Shown: positions 1-8,106 of the stretch, piece after piece
Layout of the letters: every line of letters starts with the position of its first letter
Position numbering within the stretch: the stretch's first letter is position 1
Origin: Pseudomonadota bacterium
Lineage (GTDB): Bacteria; Pseudomonadota; Gammaproteobacteria; Steroidobacterales; Woeseiaceae
Assembly: GCA_022572185.1 (NCBI GenBank)
Contig: JACZWL010000014.1
Coordinates: forward strand, 1-64,000
DNA length: 64,000 nucleotides
Direction: 5' to 3'
Program-made: the position numbers and the translations under genes
Notes under the pieces: model-generated
The model's input: only the letters and a program-made list of their open reading frames with translations
The model's database searches: none
Told to the model about the DNA's origin: nothing

Positions 1-1
1 C

Positions 2-202
2 GTAGAGTTCGACATTGTCGAGGTCGAGGTGATCGCCGATGACTGGGTGTTTGCGCGCACCAACTCATCCGGGACAACCAGCATCAACGCCACGGGCGAC
101 GAAGTCGCGGAAGGCAACCAGGAGTTGTTCGTTCTGCGAAAGATCGGCGGCGACTGGAAGATTGCGCGCTATGCCTTTTCCACCACCAACCCGCGGCGCT
201 AG
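2..202 (+). CDS. SnoaL/DUF4440-like protein, C-terminal part
   Basis: An open frame enters from the left edge and stops at TAG 200-202, giving 66 residues. It ends in a pattern typical of NTF2-fold SnoaL/DUF4440 proteins: a strand with FVLRKIGGDWKIARYAFS, where a Lys/Gly-Gly-Asp-Trp-Lys turn precedes the last beta strand. The family includes small isomerases, hydrolases and proteins of unknown role, so no reaction can be assigned. The start lies outside the window. DoxX follows 36 bases later on the same strand and may be cotranscribed. Confidence is moderate for the fold and low for function. Confidence 0.55.
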   Translation, partial: VEFDIVEVEVIADDWVFARTNSSGTTSINATGDEVAEGNQELFVLRKIGGDWKIARYAFSTTNPRR

Positions 203-238
203 TCCGTCGGCCTCACGTAGTCATTTAGGGAGAACACC

Positions 239-643
239 ATGAATAAACTCAATCCACTATTCAGCCTTGCCGGTCGCGTCATGATCGCGCTCATCTTTGT
301 CCTGGCAGGACTGAGTAAGATCTCTGCGATCGAAGGTACTCAAGGCTACATGGAAGCCATGGGATTGCCGGGCATCCTGATCTATCCGACGATCCTGTTT
401 GAAGTCGCCGCAGGTCTCGCGATTATCGCGGGTTTTAAGACGCGATATGTGGCGCTTGCGCTGGCAGGCTTTTCGCTGCTATCTGCATTTATCTTTCACA
501 ACCAGCTTGGTGATCAGATGCAGTTCATCCTGTTCATGAAGAACGTTGCCATAGCCGGTGGATTCCTGTTTCTCGCGCGTTACGGCGCCGGGGAGCTGAG
601 CATCGACAACCATCGTTCAGCGGCTGTTGCCTCTACGAGCTGA
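239..643 (+). CDS. DoxX family membrane protein
   Basis: The 134-residue protein has four hydrophobic segments (about 10-28, 45-66, 70-88 and 96-114), with the family pattern near the N-terminus, FVLAGLSKI, then a helix ending in AGLAIIAGF. This matches DoxX/YphA-type inner-membrane proteins, whose biochemical role is mostly unknown although some take part in thiosulfate:quinone oxidation or redox homeostasis. A GGGAG ribosome site lies just upstream of the ATG. The next gene, a quinone-oxidoreductase-like protein, starts only about 10 bases after the stop, so the two probably form an operon. Confidence 0.85.
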   Translation: MNKLNPLFSLAGRVMIALIFVLAGLSKISAIEGTQGYMEAMGLPGILIYPTILFEVAAGLAIIAGFKTRYVALALAGFSLLSAFIFHNQLGDQMQFILFMKNVAIAGGFLFLARYGAGELSIDNHRSAAVASTS

Positions 644-653
644 GGCCAAGGCG

Positions 654-1637
654 ATGCCCGCATTGACCATGAAAGCCGCCGTCATTCGTGAGCCAGGCGC
701 CCCCGAGGTGCTGGAGATCGAGGAACTGCCGGTTCCTCAGCCAGCACCCGGGTGGGTCCTGATTCGAGTGAAGGCATTCGGCCTGAATCGCTCAGAACTC
801 TTCACCCGCCAGGGCCTCTCGCCTGGCGTCCAATTTCCCCGGGTACTCGGTATCGAGGCCGTCGGCGTGGTGGAAAATGCGCCCGGTGGTGAATTCAAGC
901 CAGGCCAGACCGTGGCGACCGCCATGGGGGGCATGGGGCGAGCCTTCGATGGCAGCTATGCCGAATACACCTCAGTGCCGGCCAGGCAAGTGCAGGCGAT
1001 CACCACATCGTTAGATTGGGACACCCTGGGCGCACTGCCCGAGATGATGCAGACCGCGTGGGGCGCGCTCAATAGCGCGTTGCGCCTAAAGGCCGGACAG
1101 TCTCTGTTGATACGCGGCGGCACTACATCGGTCGGCTTGGCCGCGGCAGTCCTGGCGAAAAGACAAGGCGCCACCGTCGCAGCAACGACCCGAAAAGCGG
1201 ATCGCGAATCGATGTTAAAAGACAACGGCGCCGATCACGTGTTCATCGACAATGGAGAGATCGCAGGCGATGTCCGTCGGGTATTTCCGGATGGGGTGGA
1301 CAAAGTCCTCGAGCTCGTCGGCACGACAACGCTGCTCGACTCGCTGCAAAGTGCCGCCCGTTTCGGCTCGGTATGCATGACCGGTATGGTCGGCAATGCC
1401 TGGGAGTTCGACAATTTCAGCCCGATGGCTGCGATCCCGTCTACGGTGAACCTCACCACGTACTCGGGCGGCTCACAGGATTTTATCGATACACCGCTAC
1501 AGACGGTGGTGAACGAAGTTCAGGCGGGACGGATGACGCCCAGGATCGGGCGTGTATTTCAACTGGACGACATTGTTGAAGCACATCGCTGCATGCAAGA
1601 CAACGCAGCCGGCGGAAAGATCGTCGTCCTCACTTGA
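654..1637 (+). CDS. Zinc-independent MDR oxidoreductase (quinone oxidoreductase-like)
   Basis: A 327-residue medium-chain dehydrogenase/reductase. The N-terminal GroES-like domain carries GLNRSELFTRQG, where the zinc-binding Cys of alcohol dehydrogenases is absent. The Rossmann domain has the dinucleotide loop GGTTSVGLAAAVLAKRQGA near residue 155. This points to an NADPH-dependent quinone or enone reductase of the QOR group. ATG 654 is preferred over an upstream start inside doxX because GAGG lies 8 bases ahead of it. The substrate cannot be deduced. A double-bond reductase or quinone detoxifier fits the aromatic context but is inference. Confidence 0.82.
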   Translation: MPALTMKAAVIREPGAPEVLEIEELPVPQPAPGWVLIRVKAFGLNRSELFTRQGLSPGVQFPRVLGIEAVGVVENAPGGEFKPGQTVATAMGGMGRAFDGSYAEYTSVPARQVQAITTSLDWDTLGALPEMMQTAWGALNSALRLKAGQSLLIRGGTTSVGLAAAVLAKRQGATVAATTRKADRESMLKDNGADHVFIDNGEIAGDVRRVFPDGVDKVLELVGTTTLLDSLQSAARFGSVCMTGMVGNAWEFDNFSPMAAIPSTVNLTTYSGGSQDFIDTPLQTVVNEVQAGRMTPRIGRVFQLDDIVEAHRCMQDNAAGGKIVVLT

Positions 1638-1790
1638 GCAAATCGATCATCGTTATCAACATACGAGTGGCAGAATGGCCCATCAGCCGCGCCGTCAAGC
1701 TTGTGCAAAATACAATGGGCGTAAGATACTTATCATTGGCACTGCGTGAGCCTACTTATCAGCAAGGGCAGTGAGTCGAGGGAGAGCAAC

Positions 1791-2558
1791 ATGAATCCAG
1801 CCAACACCGGGACGCAACCCGTAATCGGGGATCGCCGGCTGTATGATCATTTTATGAACATCGCACGTAATCGAATTACCACCCGGCAATTCGACCCGGA
1901 ATACGAAGTGCCCAAAGAGCATTTTGAAATGATCCTGGAAGCGGCGCGTCATGCACCATCGGGTGCCAACTCCCAGCCCTGGCACTACATCGTGATCCGG
2001 GATCCGGAGGTCAAGCAGGAAATTGCCAATTACTTCGTCGCGGAGCAGCGCTTTCGCGCCACCCTCAAGATGAAGTTTCCGACACCCAACTATGCCGGCC
2101 TCGCGACTGCACCCGGATTGATTGTCGTCATCGCAGATTTTCGCTATGTAAAAGCATTTCCGATGCTTAAAGACGATGATTCCGATCTCAATAAAATGTA
2201 CATCGAAAACGCGGGGCGTATCCTCCTGCAAAGCGTTGCAGCGTCCACGATGTCGGCACACCTTGCTGCTGCTGCGCTCGGCTATAACGTCTGGTGGGTA
2301 ACCGCTATCGGCCAGCAGAAAGCGCAGGAAGCGATGCGGCCGCTTCTGCAGGTTCCGGACGAGCTTTCGATTCTCGACCTCATGTGTTTCGGGCCGCCAC
2401 TCAAGGAGCCTTACAAGCGGTGGAAAAAAGAGCCAGAGGAAATCATTCACTGGGACGTCTTCGATCAGAAAAAATTCATGACCGACGACGAGCTCGATGT
2501 CTGGATCAAAAAGAAACGCCACAAGGTCATGTACAAGGACGCCGCGAAGATTGATTAG
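1791..2558 (+). CDS. Nitroreductase-family flavoprotein
   Basis: The 255-residue protein begins with the FMN-binding signature of the family, RNRITTRQF, followed by an ARHAPSGANSQPWHYIV segment. The central helix LLQSVAASTMSAHLAAAALGY forms the dimer core. ATG 1791 is chosen over an in-frame start at 1746 because GGGAGAG sits at the right distance. The superfamily covers nitro- and enone reductases, BluB and iodotyrosine deiodinase; nothing read here settles the substrate. The C-terminus is lysine-rich. A reductive dehalogenase is encoded elsewhere in the window, so a role with halogenated or nitro aromatics is possible but unproven. Confidence 0.8.
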   Translation: MNPANTGTQPVIGDRRLYDHFMNIARNRITTRQFDPEYEVPKEHFEMILEAARHAPSGANSQPWHYIVIRDPEVKQEIANYFVAEQRFRATLKMKFPTPNYAGLATAPGLIVVIADFRYVKAFPMLKDDDSDLNKMYIENAGRILLQSVAASTMSAHLAAAALGYNVWWVTAIGQQKAQEAMRPLLQVPDELSILDLMCFGPPLKEPYKRWKKEPEEIIHWDVFDQKKFMTDDELDVWIKKKRHKVMYKDAAKID

Positions 2559-2655
2559 GTAGCAGGATGGAGGAAGGTACCGGCAGTAACTTTATGACCT
2601 TTCTGACGACGTCAGATCAACAGCAACCGTGATCGAGACGAATGCCGCGATCAGA

Positions 2656-2868
2656 TCAGGAGCTGAATTTCGGCACATATTTTTCGTGCCAGTTGACATC
2701 CGCAGCACCACCCCGCCGGTCGATAAGCACATCCAGCACAGTGGCCTGTCCGTTCTTCTCCGCAACAATCGCACGCTTTAGTGCGCCGGCCAGGTCTCCG
2801 GGCCGGCTGACTCGTTCGCCGTCCAGACCATAGGAGCGTGCAATAGCGACGTGATCGATTTGCGGTTG
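2656..2868 (-). pseudogene. C-terminal fragment of a ThDP-dependent enzyme
   Basis: On the minus strand an open stretch of about 70 codons ends at a TGA (2656-2658). It carries SYGLDGERV, then DLAGALKRA and a final VLDVLIDRR. This is the same C-terminal block as in the intact ThDP enzyme at 5613-7553, which has TYGLEGERV and DLAAALKR. A TAA immediately upstream closes the frame, and no ThDP-binding region remains, so this is a remnant. It faces the nitroreductase and lies on the other side of the TonB receptor from the intact copy. The ~100 bases between 2559 and 2655 show nothing else recognisable. Confidence 0.75.
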
Positions 2869-2902
2869 TTACGAGAGACCAGCAGCCACCGCATCATAGC
2901 CC

Positions 2903-2944
2903 TTGACAACAACTGGTGTTTTACGATAATGGTACTGTACAGTA
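2903..2944 (+). promoter_or_regulatory. Sigma-70 promoter with palindromic operator ahead of the TonB receptor
   Basis: TTGACA (2903-2908) and GATAAT (2925-2930) are separated by 16 bases, a near-consensus promoter. The perfect 12-base palindrome TACTGTACAGTA (2933-2944) follows the -10 at the expected transcription start, a classic repressor position. A related sequence, GTACTGTACCGTAC, lies at 13393 beside a TetR gene. The leader to the receptor ATG is about 180 bases. Promoter identity is read directly; the regulator is inferred. Confidence 0.65.
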
Positions 2945-3037
2945 TAGTTCACTTAATGCAGCATGCTGGTTCGCTGTGCAAGGAATTTATTACATTTTGC
3001 TGCTCAAGCCTGCTTGAAAACTATCTGGCTTTGCAGC

Positions 3038-3058
3038 AAAAAAGCCCCACATCGGGGC
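3038..3058 (-). terminator. Hairpin with T-run on the minus strand (possible terminator)
   Basis: On the minus strand GCCCC-GATGT-GGGGC is followed by six T's, an intrinsic-terminator shape. It sits inside the plus-strand leader of the TonB receptor, so it could stop antisense transcription toward the ThDP remnant or act as a leader hairpin in the sense transcript. The rest of 2869-3126 holds the promoter described above and no gene. Confidence 0.45.
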
Positions 3059-3126
3059 ATAATACCTTAGGTGGATGAGATGACTAATCCACGAATCTTC
3101 GGGATTTTCGAGCGGGGGTTTAACAA

Positions 3127-5529
3127 ATGAGAACCATTTCCATATCACTGAGTGTTGCCTGCATGTCGGCAATCGCATTTACGTCTTTATTGATGCCCTC
3201 TCGGTTCGCGACCGCTGCGGAACTTGAAGAAATTATTGTGACGGCACGTAAGGTTGAAGAATCGTTACAAGACGTCCCTATCTCCGTTCAAGCTGTTAGC
3301 GGGGAACAAATTGCCGAACAGGGACTTGTTGATCTCCAGCAACTCGCCCCCTATACCCCCAATTTCAGTTACATCCGGGCAGCTGGCGCATCTGACCTCT
3401 ATTTCATGCGGGGCCTGGGCACCTATGGCAGTGGTATTCATTTTGAGCCCAGCGTCGGTCAGGTTTTTAATGGCTTTTTCTCAACCCGAAGTCGCCTGGG
3501 TCGAAGCGCCCTGATCGATGTGGCGCAGGTGGAGATATTGAAAGGTCCCCAGGGAGCCATCATTGGTAAGAACACCTCGCTGGGTGCGATCAATATCACA
3601 TCACGTAAGCCTACGGAAGAATTCGAGGGATCACTCGCTACGCAATACAATTTTGAAGCGAGCGAAGGATTTGAGATTGAAGCTATGCTGTCGGGGCCCT
3701 TGAGCGATCGTATGCGTGGCCGGGCAGTGGTTAACTACCGTGATACGGATGGATGGGTTGATAACAGCGTCACCGGCGATGACCTTCAACAAAACGAAGA
3801 CCTGACGGTGCGGCTTATGCTCGATTTTGATCTTACCGATATTGTGACAGCTGAGCTGATGTATCAGCGCACCGATTTCGATCGGCAAGGTAAGGCCAGG
3901 ATAATTGCCGGGTGCCTGGAATATCAACCGCCAACGGGACCACCGCAGTCCATACCCAGAGCGGAGGGTTTGGGATTTATCTGTAGCGGTGTCGCTGACA
4001 GAAATTCAACCGCCGACCTCCGGCGTGCCACACCCACTGGTCCCCTGTTCAATTCTGGAGAACCCTTTACGATTGAGTCCGATTTGATCGGGTTGACCTT
4101 TGTGGGAGACTTCGAGAATTTCACCTTTACTTCCCTGTCCTCATTCACCAACTACGATATTAACGATATGTTCAGCGGCGATCAGTTGGACGCTGAACGG
4201 GTGAGTATTCAGAACACGGAAGAGTACGAGCAGTTCTATCAGGAGTTCCGTATCCATGGTGGTGCTAAGTCCGGTTCATTCGATTATATCGCTGGCGTGA
4301 TGTATTTCACTGGCGACCTGGATGCCACCCAATCTTTTCATGCGATTGCGGCGGTCATCGGTCCGCCAGTACCGGCGATTAATCCGGCGGTTTCCCGTAA
4401 TGAGTTCCAGGCGTCAGAAACCGATTCCATAGCTGCCTTCGGCCAGCTTGATTTTCACCTCAATGATCAGTTCACTCTCTCAATTGGTGGCCGGGTAACC
4501 AATGAAGATCGTGAGGGATCCAGGGCCCAGGTCGTTGGGGAGGTCTACACCAGCGACCTGGCCAATGCCCCGGTCGCTTGTAACGACCCGAACGTACCAT
4601 TATCGGAATGTACCATGGGCGACGACGGTATGACGCCCGGCGCACCCATAACAGGCGCTATTGATGACACCAATTTCTCCTATAACGTCGCACTGCAATA
4701 TTCATACAACGACAATAATAATTTCTATATCAGCACTGCGACGGGCTTCAAGTCCGGTGGCTTTGATCTCAGAGGCGGCGGAGATCCTACCACTTTTGTC
4801 TTTGGTGAAGAGGAATCCACGAATTATGAGATTGGCGGCAGACATACCTTGCTGGATGACTCCTTAAGATTTAACTGGACGATCTACCATACCGAGGTTG
4901 AGGACCTGCAGGTATCATCCAATGACCCGGTTGTAATTACACAAATCGTTTCCGCTGCTGATGCCACCAGTGATGGGGTTGAGGTTGACCTGTTATGGGC
5001 AACGCCCCTGGAAGGTCTGACGCTGAGTTTCATCGGCGCCTATACGGATGCCGAATACGATGAATTCGTCGGGCCCTGCTATCTAAGCCAGCCCGAAACC
5101 GGTACCGGATGCTTTGACGTGTTCATTTCAGCAGGACAAAGAACTGGCTTGCAGGACCTGAAGGGCCAACAACTTCCCCTGGCGCCCGAATGGTCGTCGG
5201 TGGTGGGCGTCGACTACAGCACGCCGGTGGGTAACAACATGGAGCTGACGCTTTCTGCCAAATACCTCCATACCGCTGACCAGGTTATGTCGATTGAGCG
5301 GGATCCGCTGGGATTTCAGACGGCCTCTGACCGCATCGATGCAAGCCTGGTGCTGGCGGGTTCGCTCGCAGGTAACCGCTCATGGACACTGGAGCTGATA
5401 GGCAGAAACCTGACCGATGAACTCATCCACACCTTCGTCAACTCGTCGGTTCTCTCCGGATCGGCGGTTATTACAACCAATCTCGAAGAGACCAAATCAA
5501 TCTCGTTGAGGGCTACGCTCGGCTTCTAA
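3127..5529 (+). CDS. TonB-dependent outer-membrane receptor
   Basis: An 800-residue protein with an N-terminal signal peptide (about 1-30), a TonB box-like EEIIVTAR at about 33-40, a plug domain (VEILKGPQGAIIGKNTSLGAINITSRKP) and a 22-strand-type barrel ending in the outer-membrane signature SLRATLGF with terminal Phe. It imports a large or scarce ligand using TonB energy. This subclass (VTARKVEESLQDVPISVQAVSG) is common in sphingomonads and marine gammaproteobacteria that take up plant-derived or aromatic compounds, but the ligand is unknown. A strong promoter with an operator lies upstream and a terminator follows, so it is probably a single-gene unit. It is bracketed by a broken and an intact ThDP enzyme gene. 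Confidence 0.93.
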   Translation: MRTISISLSVACMSAIAFTSLLMPSRFATAAELEEIIVTARKVEESLQDVPISVQAVSGEQIAEQGLVDLQQLAPYTPNFSYIRAAGASDLYFMRGLGTYGSGIHFEPSVGQVFNGFFSTRSRLGRSALIDVAQVEILKGPQGAIIGKNTSLGAINITSRKPTEEFEGSLATQYNFEASEGFEIEAMLSGPLSDRMRGRAVVNYRDTDGWVDNSVTGDDLQQNEDLTVRLMLDFDLTDIVTAELMYQRTDFDRQGKARIIAGCLEYQPPTGPPQSIPRAEGLGFICSGVADRNSTADLRRATPTGPLFNSGEPFTIESDLIGLTFVGDFENFTFTSLSSFTNYDINDMFSGDQLDAERVSIQNTEEYEQFYQEFRIHGGAKSGSFDYIAGVMYFTGDLDATQSFHAIAAVIGPPVPAINPAVSRNEFQASETDSIAAFGQLDFHLNDQFTLSIGGRVTNEDREGSRAQVVGEVYTSDLANAPVACNDPNVPLSECTMGDDGMTPGAPITGAIDDTNFSYNVALQYSYNDNNNFYISTATGFKSGGFDLRGGGDPTTFVFGEEESTNYEIGGRHTLLDDSLRFNWTIYHTEVEDLQVSSNDPVVITQIVSAADATSDGVEVDLLWATPLEGLTLSFIGAYTDAEYDEFVGPCYLSQPETGTGCFDVFISAGQRTGLQDLKGQQLPLAPEWSSVVGVDYSTPVGNNMELTLSAKYLHTADQVMSIERDPLGFQTASDRIDASLVLAGSLAGNRSWTLELIGRNLTDELIHTFVNSSVLSGSAVITTNLEETKSISLRATLGF

Positions 5530-5552
5530 CAAGTGTATTGTATTAATGAATA

Positions 5553-5579
5553 CGCCCGGTTAATTCCGGGCGTTTTTTT
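5553..5579 (+). terminator. Rho-independent terminator of the TonB receptor gene
   Basis: A 7-base-pair stem (CGCCCGG/CCGGGCG) with loop TTAATT is followed by seven T's, 24 bases after the receptor stop codon. This is a textbook intrinsic terminator. Confidence 0.9.
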
Positions 5580-5612
5580 GTGCGTGAAACAGTGACCAGT
5601 GGTCCAGCAAGG

Positions 5613-7553
5613 CTATTCGCGAGCTCCCTGGCTCTTGCGGTGTTCGTTCCGCGCAACCGAGAAGAAATCGTACCAGTCAGAGTCGCTGCCTGCTGCCCAG
5701 GTACCAATCCTGACGTCGACGAGATACGGCCGACCATCGCGCATGGCATGCTGGCAGCGCTTCAGCGCCGCAGCGAGATCATCGGGCTCATCGACGCGCT
5801 CGCCTTCTAATCCGTAAGTCTCCGCCATCTTGACGTAGGAAATATCCGGATGCCCGAGGTTCACCCCGATATATTTGCCGGTTTGCAGCATACGTCCCTT
5901 GTAGCGGTTCTGATTGAGCCGGTTGGCCTGATACTGGCCGTTGTTGAATACGATTATTCCGATTGGAACTTCGTAGCGGACCGCGGACCAGAGCGCCTGG
6001 CTGCCGAAGTTCAGCGAGCCATCACCGGTAAGACACCAGACTTCTTTCTCCGGATTGCCCATCTTGACGCCGATCGAGGCGGCAAGACCCCAACCCAGTA
6101 CGCCGGAGACCGTATCGAAGTTGCGACGCCGCTGCTCGAAAGGCCGCGTATGGTCGAACTTGATGTGCCGACGAATAAACTTGTCGTTGCTAACAATCTC
6201 ACTGACGATGTAAGCATCGGGCTCCATGCGCCGGTCGAGCTCCGACATCAATCTCGACGAAGCGATGGGCACGCTATTCCATTCCCCTTTCCCTGCTTCT
6301 TGCAGAGAACGGCGGCGTTTCGCCGAGTACTCGTGCACCCAGCGGTTGCGATCTCGAATTGCCGACGAGTTCGTATTGCGCCGTCGGAGTTCTTCGAGTA
6401 CGGCCGCCGAAGTCGATTTAATGCTGGCGATCGAGGCGACATCGACGGGGTAGTTTCTGCCAACTTCCGACTGCACCAGGCTGGTATGCATGACGGTCGC
6501 TGATCTCGATATCAATGGTTCACTCGGCCGCGCACCGGTCTTGAACATCGCTGCGCCAAGACTCCAGAACGCATCGATGTCCGGCATGATCGCCCTGTCG
6601 TCCTGAAACTGGCCCGCATAATTCGGATGAGTGTTCGGGAAAACCACGGGAATCTTGCCTGCCGTCATGACCATCGCGCCGATTTTCTCGGCGATGCCGG
6701 CGACCTCGCCACTGATGTCGTAACGGATCGCTTCGTTGCCGAGAAACAGCACCGGTAAAGTCGCCGCCAGCAGCGCGTCGGCAATTTTCTGCACATGCTC
6801 GTCCCTCGGCGCCACTTCCGTGGCTACCCGGGACCTCGAGCGCGGCAGAATCTCGGCGGACGGGACCCTGGCTTCCTGTAAATCCTTGGACATCGTGATG
6901 AAGGTCGGTCCGCCCGGCGGCGCTTCGGCCAGCAGGAAGGCCCGGCGCATGACCTCGGGTATCGTCTCCGCCGACATCAGGTCCCAGGTCCAGCGGGTGT
7001 ATTCCTGTGGCAGCTGATGAAGGTTGGCAGCCTCCAGGAATCCATCCTGACCGCGAAAATTTGCCGACTGGCGGCCTGCCATGACCACGACCGGGATATT
7101 GTCCCTGAAGCTGCCCGCAAGCTGGCCGAGCGCATAGGCCGCGCCCGCCACGGAATGCAGCTGCACGATTGTGGTTTGTCCGGTGGAGCGCGAATAGCCG
7201 TCGGCCATCGCCATGGCAGCGCTTTCGTGCAGGCAGGTTGCGTATTGCAGCTGGGTACGGTCGACCAGCGCGTCGAGGAACCCGACCTCCTCCGACCCGG
7301 CCAGGCCAAAGACATACGGCACCTGCCAATCGATCAGGAACTCCGCCATGAGTTCGCCGCCGGTATGATTTTCGAGCACCCGGCCGCTTTCGGGGGCGGT
7401 GCCTGTTCCCGCTGCGCCCGGTTTGTCGTTTGCGGCAAGGGCATCCGCGATGGAAGCAGCACCTGCGACCGATATGCCTGCCTGGGTCAGCCGGGTAATG
7501 AACGAGCGACGGTTGATCTTGTTATCGAGTAATAACCTGGAGACATCGAACAT
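5613..7553 (-). CDS. Tat-exported thiamine-diphosphate-dependent enzyme
   Basis: A 646-residue enzyme of the acetolactate synthase/benzoylformate decarboxylase superfamily. The order is an N-terminal pyrimidine-binding domain with a catalytic-Glu region (CLHESAAMAMADGYSR), a central domain (about 240-390) and a C-terminal domain with the ThDP/Mg motif GDGSLNF followed by NN about 25 residues later. Unusually, residues 12-45 form a twin-arginine signal (NRRSFITRLTQAG, then an Ala-rich hydrophobic stretch ending ADALA), predicting export of the folded holoenzyme to the periplasm. A good AGGAG site precedes ATG 7553. MarR and UbiD lie upstream on the same strand and may be cotranscribed. A 2-oxoacid or aroylformate decarboxylase or lyase is plausible; the substrate is unknown. 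Confidence 0.85.
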   Translation of the reverse strand: MFDVSRLLLDNKINRRSFITRLTQAGISVAGAASIADALAANDKPGAAGTGTAPESGRVLENHTGGELMAEFLIDWQVPYVFGLAGSEEVGFLDALVDRTQLQYATCLHESAAMAMADGYSRSTGQTTIVQLHSVAGAAYALGQLAGSFRDNIPVVVMAGRQSANFRGQDGFLEAANLHQLPQEYTRWTWDLMSAETIPEVMRRAFLLAEAPPGGPTFITMSKDLQEARVPSAEILPRSRSRVATEVAPRDEHVQKIADALLAATLPVLFLGNEAIRYDISGEVAGIAEKIGAMVMTAGKIPVVFPNTHPNYAGQFQDDRAIMPDIDAFWSLGAAMFKTGARPSEPLISRSATVMHTSLVQSEVGRNYPVDVASIASIKSTSAAVLEELRRRNTNSSAIRDRNRWVHEYSAKRRRSLQEAGKGEWNSVPIASSRLMSELDRRMEPDAYIVSEIVSNDKFIRRHIKFDHTRPFEQRRRNFDTVSGVLGWGLAASIGVKMGNPEKEVWCLTGDGSLNFGSQALWSAVRYEVPIGIIVFNNGQYQANRLNQNRYKGRMLQTGKYIGVNLGHPDISYVKMAETYGLEGERVDEPDDLAAALKRCQHAMRDGRPYLVDVRIGTWAAGSDSDWYDFFSVARNEHRKSQGARE

Positions 7554-7631
7554 CCTGCTCTCCTGAATTGACTAGCCCGATATCAGCATTATGGCCAAAA
7601 ATCCTGCACTCTATGCCGCTTTTTTCCATCC

Positions 7632-8090
7632 TCAGGCCACGAGTTTTCGCAAGATTCCGGCAAGCTTTTCCCGCTCCTGCCGCGTCAGCCGCTCAGCCAT
7701 GTGCGCATGCGCCTCGCCGAGGATGCGGGGATAGCATTGCCGAAACAGCGCCGTGCCCTTGCTGGTCAGACTCACTGTTACCTCCCGGTCCGACGTGTTG
7801 GACCTCCTTCTTTTCACAAGCTCGGCCGATTCCAGTTTTTTCACTGTACTGGTCGTGTTCGACGGCGAAATAAATGTCTCGTCAGCCACACGCCCCATGG
7901 AAATCGGCCCAAACTTGCCGAGTATGTCGAGGACATTCAGTTCGGCCGCATGCAGCCCCGCCCCGGCGGCAACCCTGGATGCTTTCTGGTGCATCAGGTG
8001 GCGTACATGCATTATGTTTCTGAATATATCGACGCAAATATCCTCATCTCGTTCGCTGAGATTTGTCTTCGTCTTGACGTGGTTTTTCAT
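7632..8090 (-). CDS. MarR-family transcriptional regulator
   Basis: A 152-residue protein with the MarR winged helix: ELNVLDILGKFGPISMGRVADETFISPSNTTSTVKKLE (about 50-88) and the wing VKRRRSNTSDREVTVSLTSKG. MarR proteins are dimeric repressors that often respond to aromatic acids. It starts 16 bases after the ubiD stop on the same strand, so it is probably cotranscribed and may control ubiD and the nearby ubiX. A candidate site with related half-sites (TATAGAACCG near 9666 and TATAGAGAACCG near 10529) is noted separately; that pairing is inference. Confidence 0.88.
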   Translation of the reverse strand: MKNHVKTKTNLSERDEDICVDIFRNIMHVRHLMHQKASRVAAGAGLHAAELNVLDILGKFGPISMGRVADETFISPSNTTSTVKKLESAELVKRRRSNTSDREVTVSLTSKGTALFRQCYPRILGEAHAHMAERLTRQEREKLAGILRKLVA

Positions 8091-8106
8091 GCTGTCATCG
8101 GAGCGA

